From Cymodocea nodosa (lineage: Eukaryota > Streptophyta > Magnoliopsida > Alismatales > Cymodoceaceae): 64,000 nucleotides of DNA. Position 1 is the stretch's first letter, and each line of letters begins with the position of its first letter. The notes beneath the pieces were generated by a model. It had not been told where the DNA came from, made no database searches, and saw only the letters and a list, made by a program, of their open reading frames with translations. The DNA lies in contig CM072345.1 in assembly GCA_036874045.1 (NCBI GenBank), forward strand, positions 6,473,501 to 6,537,500, written 5' to 3'. Shown piece by piece: positions 55,795-64,000 of the stretch. The translations under genes were made by a program, and so were the position numbers.

Positions 55795-58360
55795 ATGTTA
55801 GGACATGGTAGAATGACAAAAGTGCAGAAAAGAGAGATAGAACTTCAGAAGATAGAAAATGAGATCAACGACATTTACTCAAGGTATACTTTTTCTAATG
55901 AAGTACTACATGAAATTAGAAAAGTTGTTCAAGACGAGAAAAATTTCTGTTGGAAATTTATCTGAAATTATGTTGAAACATAGTTTAGACTAAAATAGAC
56001 CGAACTTTCCATGTTACAAATGTGGAAATGAACTTTACAACCTAACCTTGAGGTTGTTACAAGTTCTAGACAAGTACTTGAAAAATTGGTACAGTCTATT
56101 AATTATTATGGAAACAAATGGGGACCAATAATAGAAAATACCAACAGGGAATTAGAATCTTTGTATTCCCAACATTATTTTTCCTCGACTATTTTAGACG
56201 ACATTCAACAATTTATTGATGAACAGAAAACTGCTATTTGGAAAATAGGCCTTCGAAGTGAAGGACAAAAAGTTTATCAACTAAAAATGGCAGAGGTTGA
56301 GAGCTTAAAACTCTATATTCCATTATTACATCCTAGGCATCATGGTGAAGGACTATCAAGACCACAGGTGCCTTTAACAGGAGAAATTAAGAAAATTTTA
56401 GAACCTCCTGAACAACTAGAAACACTATAGACATATAGTCGGAAAAAGAAGAAGACATTAGAATATTTTGGACTGACTATAGGTGTATAAGGCATATTGC
56501 AGCAAAGAGAAGAATCATTGAAAAATGGAAAACTATGTTCCATTGCAGAAGTTGGACAAAATTTTGTTTCAGGAATCCCAGCAGATGTGACAAATATCGG
56601 ATTACAAGCATACACTCTAAGGTATTGTGTCACATTAGTGCATAATGTTTCTTTTAATACAATGGACAGTTTTTCACATCATGTTGCAAGCCAACATTCT
56701 TTTCCTATGGAAAGAGAACATGTAGGAAATTTTGATGATATATATACAGATGATATCAATTTTGATGACATAGAAACTGAGTCTATGAATTTTGAAGATA
56801 TTTCGTCTAAAGATGAATGTACAGATATTCTTCCTCTTATTGTATCTTGGATAGAGACTTTTGATTTTTGGTAGAGTTGCTTATACTATAGTTTATACAT
56901 ATAGTTATGTCTGTTACAATATACAATATATTTGTTGATAAATGTATATAATCAACAAACTACATAGTTACAAATAGAATATAACACTACCAATGTCTCC
57001 AATATAGAAATTTCAGAAATACAAAATGACTCTATTATAGAACATTCTTTCATATAGAGACAGTTGTTATATAGATCAATTATAGCAATAAATGTTGCTG
57101 ATAGACAAATTAATACAAATACTGTTACTACTGATATGTTTCAAGAAGATCAAATAGAGGAATTTCAGCAGATTATTGAAACGACACTAATAGATATTTT
57201 AGACATTTATACTAGTTTTGATAGAAATTCCACCAGTTCTGAAAGATCTGAAAATATAGATATTGCTGATCATATTGAAACCAGTCCTAGATTTGAACAT
57301 CATGACAGGAAAATACCTAATGCTGAACAGAATTTAGATGACAATACATTGTTATGGTTCAGAAATAACCCTTGTTATGAAAAATTTCAGACATATAAAA
57401 CTTTTACAGTTTTATATTCAAGACTAGTTAAGTTTGAAGGAATGACACATATATGAGAAATGTTTGAATTTCAAGGCTTATTGACTCTACTTCCACAACA
57501 GCCAGGCCATCTTGTTATACCAAAACTTATAAGTTGTTTTTACTCAAACTTAATAGTGGAACAAGGTATTTCTATTTCCAATATACAAGACTATGATATA
57601 TATTTAACTCTAGAATTACTTTAACAAGTACTTGGTCTAAAAAATGAAGGAGTTAAATTATCAGTAAGAAAACAGGTTTACCAATTGGGATGAAACATTA
57701 AAAGTTTAGCCAAAGATCCAACTACCAACAATCTAATGAGATTACTAAATGATTTAAATGGGCAAGCATGTTTTATTACAAAAATACTGCATGCTTCACT
57801 CTTTCAGAGGTTTGGTCATGGTGTAGAGGTTGGTAGATGCTGTCTTTATGCTACCTATGCATTAATTAACCATATACAGGTGAACTAGTATGATATTTTC
57901 ATTTATCATATCTTAACCTTGTAGAGTAAATTATTTTATGGTGATATACTTTTGAGAATTGTGGCAAGTCAAACAGATATTACACCTTGGCCACAGAAAA
58001 GATTAAAGTCAAGATCTTTCTCTGCAAAGGAACTACAAAAATACCAGGAAGCAGATACACCTGTAATTCAACAGCAACAACCACAACAGGATCGGAAAAC
58101 TCAATCACAACAGCAACAACAACAATCGACACAATTTTCAAAACAACAACAACATATAGATACAAATACAAGTATAAATATATATATACATATAGATTCC
58201 AATACAGACATACATACTGAATTTTTACAGCAACCATCACAAGTTTCACATTCTGATTTAGATGAAGCAATAATTAATCAGATCAACAAAGTAAGTATAG
58301 AAATTGCAAGGCAAATTTCAGATACTCTGATCAACATTTTTCGAAGACAAAGAGGCTAGT
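55795..58360 (+). pseudogene. Post-pol accessory coding region of SIRE element B
   Basis: In order: 'MLGHGRMTKVQKREIELQKI' and a short coil; 'IENTNRELESLYSQHYF' (about 56130); 'NGKLCSIAEVGQNFVSGIP' and 'TLRYCVTLVHNVSFNTMD'; acidic repeats of NFDDI/NFEDI type (about 56730-56810); a globular part with 'CYEKFQTYKTFTVLYSRLVK', 'MFEFQGLLTLLPQ', 'SCFYSNL', 'LGLKNEG', 'NDLNGQACFITKI' and 'SKLFYGDI' (57300-57960); a Gln-rich stretch (58060-58160); and an amphipathic C terminus 'INQINKVSIEIARQISDTLI'. The globular part aligns phrase by phrase with the Athila ORF at 33060-33690. It is in the env-like position of SIRE elements, but membrane segments are not evident. Broken, about eight to ten interruptions. 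Confidence 0.78.
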
Positions 58361-58660
58361 GATTAAACAAATTATGTATTGCATGTTTTATTTATTGTAA
58401 TTTGTTGTCAACAATTACTTATGTAAAGCAATCACATTATGTAAACTGTTTACTGCATTTAATGATCATATACTTGTTTTTGACAGTTTATGTTTAAAAC
58501 AATTTTATTTAAACAGTTTATGCTTATCCACGAATATTATGTATGTTTAAAAATATCTTTTTGAACGATATGTACTTAGCACATTTTTCTTCCTTACATT
58601 TTATTTACTTTTTTATAATGCCAAAAAGGGGGAGAAGATAGATTATTTGACTTATTAGCT
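58361..58660 (+). other. Spacer and polypurine tract of element B
   Basis: AT-rich, no ORF. CCAAAAAGGGGGAGAAG at 58621-58637 is the polypurine tract; the phrase GATTATTTGACTTATTA after it also occurs near the equivalent site in A (about 3490-3510). Confidence 0.75.
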
Positions 58661-59880
58661 TTATTAAAGTCTTTAAATAAGTCTAAATAATATTTTCTAA
58701 GTATAATAGTCACGTAATTAAATGTTGAAAAGTTATCGAAAAGTTTCATTTAAAATTTTAGATAGTTAACTTTCAGATAGTTAGATTTTCAAATAGTTAA
58801 AGTTTTCGAATAGTTAGAATTTAAGATAGTTAAACTTTTGGATAGTTAACATTTCAATTTAGTCGAAGAGTTATGTTAAAAACTCGTATAGTTAAGTTAT
58901 CTACACGTGTGTTTTTAATGTTTTAAGTTGTCACATGTTTTCCATGTGCGTTCGGTAATGAAAATCAAAGAGTTAGATAACTATTTGAGTTTTTATACGC
59001 ATGGATAGATAACTGTTCGAGTTTTATAAAATGACTAACGAATAGATAAGTTTTCTATGTTCAGTCACTTGTTTTGCAGGTGCAAAAACTCAAAGAATTA
59101 CAGATAAGTGTTCGAGTTTTTACAGGACTTAAATGATAAGTATTCAACTAAAATGAAGACTTAGAAGATATTCTACAAAACTCTAGGAAGATAAGGTTTC
59201 GGTGAATCTACGAGTGGAGATTGTGGAAATTCAAAATGATAGTGGAGAAAGTGGAAATTCAGAAAGATAATAATTTGGATTAAAGAAATAATTAGTACGT
59301 GGATTATGGATTATGAATTGTGGATTAAGTGGATGAACATGCTGAACGTGATGTCATAGTTCGACTACTAATAAAGAGTACAAACTACATTACAATGAGG
59401 ATCTCCAATCTCAAAAACCAAGTCTAAATATTCAATCTAGATCCCAAACTGAAAAATCAAGTATGAATATTCATATCTAGAAAAATTCTCTATCATTAGA
59501 AGAAGTTCAGAATTCCAAGCAATTTCAAAAAAGAAGCTGCAAACACAAGAAGTCTGGAAATTCGACAATTAGAGAAGAAGAGATACAGAAGTTGAGCAAA
59601 AAGAAGGAAATGAGCTACATGCATAAAAGATCAGGTTTTATACAATTCGAAATTAGTTTTGAATAAGGACTTCATTTTCTATTTGAATTGTATATCAGAC
59701 ATTACTATATCAAAACCGTCAAGAAGGGAATTAAGCTGAAAAATATTGTAAATTCTTTCTTTAAAGTTTATAAAGAACAGAATTTTATTTACGAGTGTTT
59801 TGTGCTCTTATTTTATCTACTGGTAATTTTAATTATTAAAGACACAATTCACCTCCTTCTTGTGATACAATGATCCTACA
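58661..59880 (+). repeat. 3' LTR of element B
   Basis: Same type as 2192-3464 and 61735-62941. The first few tens of bases of the LTR are missing; the rest runs to AATGATCCTACA. The five bases outside are ACCAC, and the flank is a hAT transposase sequence. Confidence 0.85.
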
Positions 59881-60390
59881 ACCACTAATACTAAATGTCT
59901 GTTCACATGCTATAGAAGAAGTTGGAATTGTTAGTAAATCTCTTGCCATTAATGATAAAATAAGAAATATGCATTTTTGTGTTTTCCTTCAATTTATTAC
60001 ATCAAAATCTAGAAAATCAAGATTATCTCTTATTAAATACATATGATTAAAATTATTTAATTCTTTCCTATTTGTTACAATAAATCACTATGTTTATCAT
60101 CAAATATACTATAATCAAATATTGATGATGATGATGATGGTTGTGAAAAGTAGGACATATTTTGTGTTTGTTGTGTTCTATATTTTGTAGCATACATATC
60201 AAACATATTATTTAAACTTTGTTCTACATTTTCAATTGTTACATCAAGTTCTATGTTTAAACAAGTTTGTATTACATTTATTAATTTTTTAACAACTTTT
60301 ACTTTAGTGCTAGGATCTAAACAAGCACTTAATGTATATAAGAGAGGTATTATATTCCAATTTTTATTTTTTGTTGATTTCAACGTTCAT
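59881..60390 (-). pseudogene. hAT-family transposase, C-terminal remnant
   Basis: Read on the minus strand, 60383 to 60075 gives 102 open codons with 'WNIIPLLYTLSACLDPSTKV' and a Ser-rich tail, as in plant hAT (RICESLEEPER-like) transposases. After a frameshift, 60060 to 59881 gives the dimerisation domain: 'LDFLDFDVIN', then an in-frame TGA where the family usually has Trp, then 'LILSLMARDLLTIPTSSIAC' and 'EQTFSISG', the signature of the hAT dimerisation region (Pfam Dimer_Tnp_hAT). The coding region ends where the LTR of element B begins, so B probably inserted into it. The N-terminal zinc finger and catalytic core are not in the window. Dead fragment. Confidence 0.85.
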
Positions 60391-60644
60391 TTTTTACGAA
60401 CATTGAAAAACAAATGTTATTTTAACATTTGTTTAACGTACATGGACTTACTGACTTAGGAAGCTTGGCTCGAATTGGCTTGTAGGCCAACCCAAGCTCG
60501 ACCTAAATCGGCCCACAGGCCAACCCAGCCCGTAGGCCAATTTTCTAATATATTGTAGCCTAGCTTGGCCTGATTTAAAAAACGGGCCTAGTTGGGCTAG
60601 CTAGCAATGGCTTGGCCCAATTGCCACCGCTACCATTACCACCA
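60391..60644. other. Probable hAT-related noncoding DNA with GGCC-rich repeats
   Basis: Contains three copies of a TAGGCCAACCCA-like phrase and a GGGCCTAGTTGGGCTAGC phrase facing it on the other strand. Such GGCC-rich subterminal repeats are common in plant hAT elements. The link to the adjacent transposase is inference. No clear terminal inverted repeat found. Confidence 0.45.
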
Positions 60645-61640
60645 CACATTAGAGGTCTATGAGGATATTTTCTAAATGTCGGGTAGATTTCGAGCCAAAC
60701 ATAGTGACTAACAACCACTATAAGGAGTAATCACGTCATAAGAAGGAAAAACATTTTCACCAAGTACCAAATCATCTCTCAAGAGACAATAAAACTTTTA
60801 GCCTTAATTTCAGGTTGATGTCATTATGTTGAAGAGGAGATCAACTTACAAAAGTCTAGGTTCGTAATCCAATAGGGAGAGGAGCGTTTGATAGTAAATG
60901 ATTAAGTTTTTAATGATATAATCGTGTCGTATATAGTGACGAAAGTTTTTTACTGTTAATAGAGAATTTTACCTTTCATCACTCACTTATCTTAAGGAAC
61001 AAAAACAAAACAAAACTCGTTATCTATTTTTATGTTTATCAAATCTGTGTTGTATCATTTGTGTTTATATTCTTAGTATTGTTGAATGTTTTGTATTTAT
61101 TTTATTTCAATTATAGAAAATCGTATTACTAATTATTTAAACTAGGTAATATAAATCTCTAAAATTTTGATTAACAAAATCTACTATTTGGAGTATTGAA
61201 TGCTAGAATCGATTAATGACGAATGTAATATAAAATAGCATTCAAAACCTTAATTGATGTTGTTGCTAATATATAGAATCACTTAATGAATGGTTGTATT
61301 CTTCTACAAGTAGCAATATTAATTGTAAGTTACTAGAGAGCTCATTGAGTTAACTATAACTCTATGAGGGAAGTTTGTTGAGTTAAGCATAACTTCGCAA
61401 ACTAAATCCATTGAGTTAACTATAAATCAATGAAGTAAGTATATTGTGAATATACACTAAACCCTAACTATGAAAGTTTAAAAAGTCAAATTGATTTTGA
61501 TAATTCCCTATGGATTCGACTTGTAGTTGCATATTTATATAATAGATGTCATGCACTTATAGTCAATTTAATGAACTAAGTTATTGAAATTAGAAATTGT
61601 TTGTGAAATTACTTGTTACTTATAAAAAAATACTCTTAAG
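60645..61640 (+). repeat. Old Athila-family LTR remnant
   Basis: Strongly diverged copy of the R/U5 half of the family LTR: CACCACACATTAGAGGTCTATGA, AACAACCACTATAAGGAGTAATCAC-type and AATAGGGAGAGGAG phrases in the right order, U5 CATTGAGTTAACTATAA dyads (61345-61440) and ATTCCCTATGGATTCGACTTG (61502). It is much older than O, N or E2 by eye. U3 is absent. Confidence 0.75.
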
Positions 61641-61734
61641 CTGTCAAGATAGAGAGTGTAAGGGGTGTTGTCTGCATTCTTTAGGAGCACTCAATGGTTG
61701 GACAAATTTAGATGCAAACAACTATAATGAACAT
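61641..61734. other. Unassigned short interval
   Basis: Somewhat less AT-rich DNA between the old LTR and the solo SIRE LTR. Too short to assign; no gene evidence. Confidence 0.3.
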
Positions 61735-62941
61735 TGTAGGATCATTGTATCACAAGAGGGGGGTGAATTGTGTCTTTAGCAATTAAAAATTACTAGCAGA
61801 TAAAACAAAAGCACAAAACACTCATAAATGAAATTTTAATCTTTATTGACTTAAAGAAAGAATTTACAATTACTTTTTAGCATAATTCCCTACTTGTCGA
61901 TTCTGATACAATAAAGCCTAAGATACAATTCAAAGAGAAAATAAAATCCTTATTCTAAACTAGTTTGAATTGTATAAAACTTGATCTTTATACATGTGAC
62001 TCATTTTCTTTCCTTTTGCTCAACTTCTGTATCTCTTCTTCTCTAGTTGTCGAATTTCCTAGACTTCTTATATTGCAGCTCTTTTTCTAAAATTGCTTGG
62101 AATTCAAACTTCTTCTGATGTTGGAGAATGTTTCTAGTTTTGAATATTCTGAGTTGAATATTCTGACTTGGTATTTGAGATTGGGATGATCGTAATATAG
62201 CTCGTACCCTCTATTTATAGTAGTCGAACTATGATTTCATGTTCAGCATGTTCATCTACTTAATCTATAATTCATAATCCCACATACTAATTTCAAATTC
62301 AAATTATCCACGATTTCCATTGTCTTTTTGAATTTCCACTATGTCCACTTCTTATTTTGAATTTTCACTATCTCCACTATCATTTTGAATATCCATGATC
62401 TTATATCGTAGATCTATCAAAACTTTTTATCTTCCTAAAGATTTGTAGAATATCTTCTAAGTTACCACTTTAGTCAAACACTTATCCTTTAAGTCTTGTA
62501 AAAACTCGAACATTTATTTGTAACTCTTCAAGTTTTTAACTAAAATAAGAAAACTTATCTGTTCATTAGTCACTTTATAAAATTTGAATAGTTATCCATC
62601 CATGCGTATAAAAACTCAAACAGTTATCTAACTCTTCGATTGTCATTACCAAACATACATGAAAAATACATGAAAACTTAAAACATTAAAAACACACGTG
62701 TAGATAACTTAACTATACGAGTTTTTAACATAACTCTTCGACTAAATCAAAACATTAACTATTCAAAAGTTTAACTATCCAAAAATTTTAACTGTCGAAA
62801 GTTAACTATCTAGAATTTAAATGAAACTTTCTAATAACTTGTCAATATTTAATTACATGACTATTATACTTAGAAAAATATTATTTAGACTTATTTATAA
62901 ACTTTAATAAAATATTCATCATCAAAACAAAATTCCTAACA
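61735..62941 (-). repeat. Solo SIRE-type LTR
   Basis: On the minus strand it runs from TGTTAGGAATTTTGTTTTGA to AATGATCCTACA, 1207 bases, intact termini. The flanking bases are AACAT (61730-61734) and AGCAT (62942-62946), a 5-base target duplication with one mismatch. Same family as elements A and B. No internal sequence on either side. Confidence 0.9.
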
Positions 62942-62946
62942 AGCAT

Positions 62947-63410
62947 AAGTCTATAGATTTGTTCGTTGAGTTCTCTATGACTCAATAATGATTGTCGTTG
63001 AGTTAAGTAATAACTTAATGAGGTGAGAGGCTTAATTAGTAAAACACTACACCTGTTTAAAAGTAACCTAGAAATTGATTCTATATCACTCCCTATTATT
63101 CGACCAATTCTTGCACAATTTTACAATTGATATTGTGCACTTATAGTAATTTAAATGAATGAATTTAATTAATTTGAATCTCATTTAGGAATTGTTTGTA
63201 TCTTAAGAAAACTAGTTTAAACACAAGACAAGTTTATAACATCCTAAAATCATAAAACATTAGATTTTGTTTTATAGCATATAAGATGTTGTGTGAGTTT
63301 ATTATTTGAAGTATGATATATGCGTATACTCGTAGATTTATTAGACTTGAAGTTAGTCTACGTGAATTTTATAATTTTCAAAAATAATATTTAATAACGG
63401 TGAGAATAAT
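62947..63410 (+). repeat. Old Athila-family U5 and start of internal region
   Basis: Very diverged: U5 phrases GTTGAGTTCTCTATGACTCAA and ATTGTGCACTTATAGT, then sequence resembling the start of the zinc-knuckle ORF of O and E2 (TATGATATATGCGTATACTC, AGTTAGTCTACGTGAATTTTATA). A primer site is not recognisable. Possibly the same ancient element as 60645-61640, but both contain U5, so more likely a second copy. Confidence 0.6.
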
Positions 63411-64000
63411 ATTTAAAATGAAAAAGAAAATACTACATAGAAATAAATAAAAAAATATCTAAATCTAAAAGAAAAATTGAAATTTAACAAGAAAAAGACC
63501 TGCGCAAAGAACTCGTTCTTATTTGCACGGATGTTCATGCGTCGCAATCCGTAGGCTTTCCCGTCGATTCCAGTTAGGGTGACAGTGGCGGTGGAGGTTT
63601 GTGGCAGCGCCAGATATTAGGGTTTCGGCAAAGGAGGAAGAAGAAAGGAGAATCGAAAAAAAAAAAAATGATAACAATAATGAAATAAGTAAATAAATCG
63701 TGAAGTCTAGAATTTCTAATGAAAGGCCAGACTTTCCGGTGGGTGGACGATTGCGAACGATGCTCTGCGATGGTTGGGCCAACACGCAATCAGGTAATTA
63801 GTTAGACGGTTGCATGCGACGCTTTGTCTCAACGGGCGGTCAAGCGAACGCGCAATGATCAATCTCGACGAACGACCATCTGGACGAACGTGCGATACTC
63901 AATTTTGGCGACGTAGTGCGACGCTCAATCCTAGCAAATGGTTGGGTGGTGGTGCTAGGTTTCCGGTAGGTGTGCTGTGATAGTCACCCTCGACAGCATG
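63411..64000. other. Unassigned right edge, partly GC-rich
   Basis: AT-rich to about 63480, then GC-richer. From about 63800 the phrases GCGACGCTCAATC, ATCTCGACGAACG and CGAACGTGCGATACTCAATT recur imperfectly. Two overlapping minus-strand frames (63519-63789) are open for 70-90 codons but have no domain I recognise and read through a T-rich run. It could be the start of another repeat or a gene edge; not resolvable here. Confidence 0.3.

Larger units (their letters stand above)
54785..59880 (+). mobile_element. SIRE-like Ty1/copia element B, 3' half
   Basis: Plus-strand mate of element A: tandem repeat (54785-54890), an Athila LTR fragment (54912-55270), spacer, accessory region (55795-58360), polypurine tract (about 58621) and 3' LTR (58661-59880). 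The pol at 51726-53820 lies upstream in the same orientation, but the LTR at 50563 is of a different type, so pol and B may come from two elements. Broken, more than ten interruptions. Confidence 0.75.

Noticed and set aside
50563-59880. LTR at 50563 and LTR at 58661 as the two ends of one element
   Set aside because: Their starts and bodies belong to different LTR types and the outer flanking bases differ, so I keep the pol remnant and element B apart.
60123-60138. GATGATGATGATG microsatellite
   Set aside because: Lies within the Ser-rich tail of the hAT remnant; nothing beyond a short codon repeat.
63519-63789. Minus-strand frames at the right edge as a membrane protein gene
   Set aside because: The hydrophobic stretch comes from a T-rich run, two frames overlap, and there is no family match or start context.
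1-64000. tRNA, rRNA or snRNA genes
   Set aside because: No cloverleaf with conserved TTC loop or known rRNA stretch was recognised; the tRNA-Asp complement at 10766 and 26993 is a primer binding site, not a gene.

Overview
This window is plant nuclear DNA, very AT-rich, and almost entirely nested LTR retrotransposons. The element families (Athila-like Ty3/gypsy, SIRE-like Ty1/copia, hAT) and the absence of any bacterial signal point to a flowering plant, probably a eudicot; I cannot name the species. I see no convincing host gene, rRNA, tRNA or CRISPR array. All virus-like elements here are old broken copies, described as fossils.

Layout. 1-1487: minus-strand Athila remnant running off the left edge. 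1488-2191: unassigned. 2192 to about 7570: 3' half of a SIRE-like element (A, minus). 7571-8479: GC-richer unassigned DNA. 8480-50008: a large Athila-family nest. The outer element O (plus) has its 5' LTR at 8480-10758 and its 3' LTR at 47751-50008, with a near-match target duplication (TGACG/TGACA) outside them. A minus-strand relative N (17750-25748 plus 41691-42188) sits inside O, a copia LTR piece (41212-41690) sits inside N's 5' LTR, and a plus-strand relative E2 (25749-41211) sits inside that. A solo copia LTR (44572-46120) lies in the 3' part of O. 50009-50562: GC-richer flank. 50563-53820: copia LTR and pol remnant. 53821-59880: spacer and a second SIRE-like element (B, plus). 59881-60644: hAT transposon remnant. 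60645-63410: two very old Athila LTR pieces with a solo SIRE LTR between them. 63411-64000: unassigned.

The Athila family here has an unusual plan, shared by the three large copies as far as each is preserved: LTR, tRNA-Asp type primer site, zinc knuckle and protease, RT, RNase H, integrase, a charged coiled-coil ORF, a 'plant transposon protein'-like ORF, then the gag capsid domain, then an F-box protein, then polypurine tract and LTR. The capsid domain therefore lies downstream of pol, and an F-box ORF occupies the place where other retroelements carry env. A short leader exon with a GT donor precedes gag, and AG acceptors precede both gag and the F-box ORF. Copy O lacks exactly the interval between the donor and the F-box acceptor, as expected if it was copied from a spliced RNA.

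The SIRE-like elements A and B carry, also downstream of pol, an accessory protein clearly related to the Athila 'plant transposon protein'-like ORF, so two superfamilies share one accessory module. The LTRs of both superfamilies are also filled with short dyads built on one pattern, CG-NNN-AGTTA / TAACT-NNN-CG. I consider the F-box plus displaced, spliced gag architecture the most notable content of the window.
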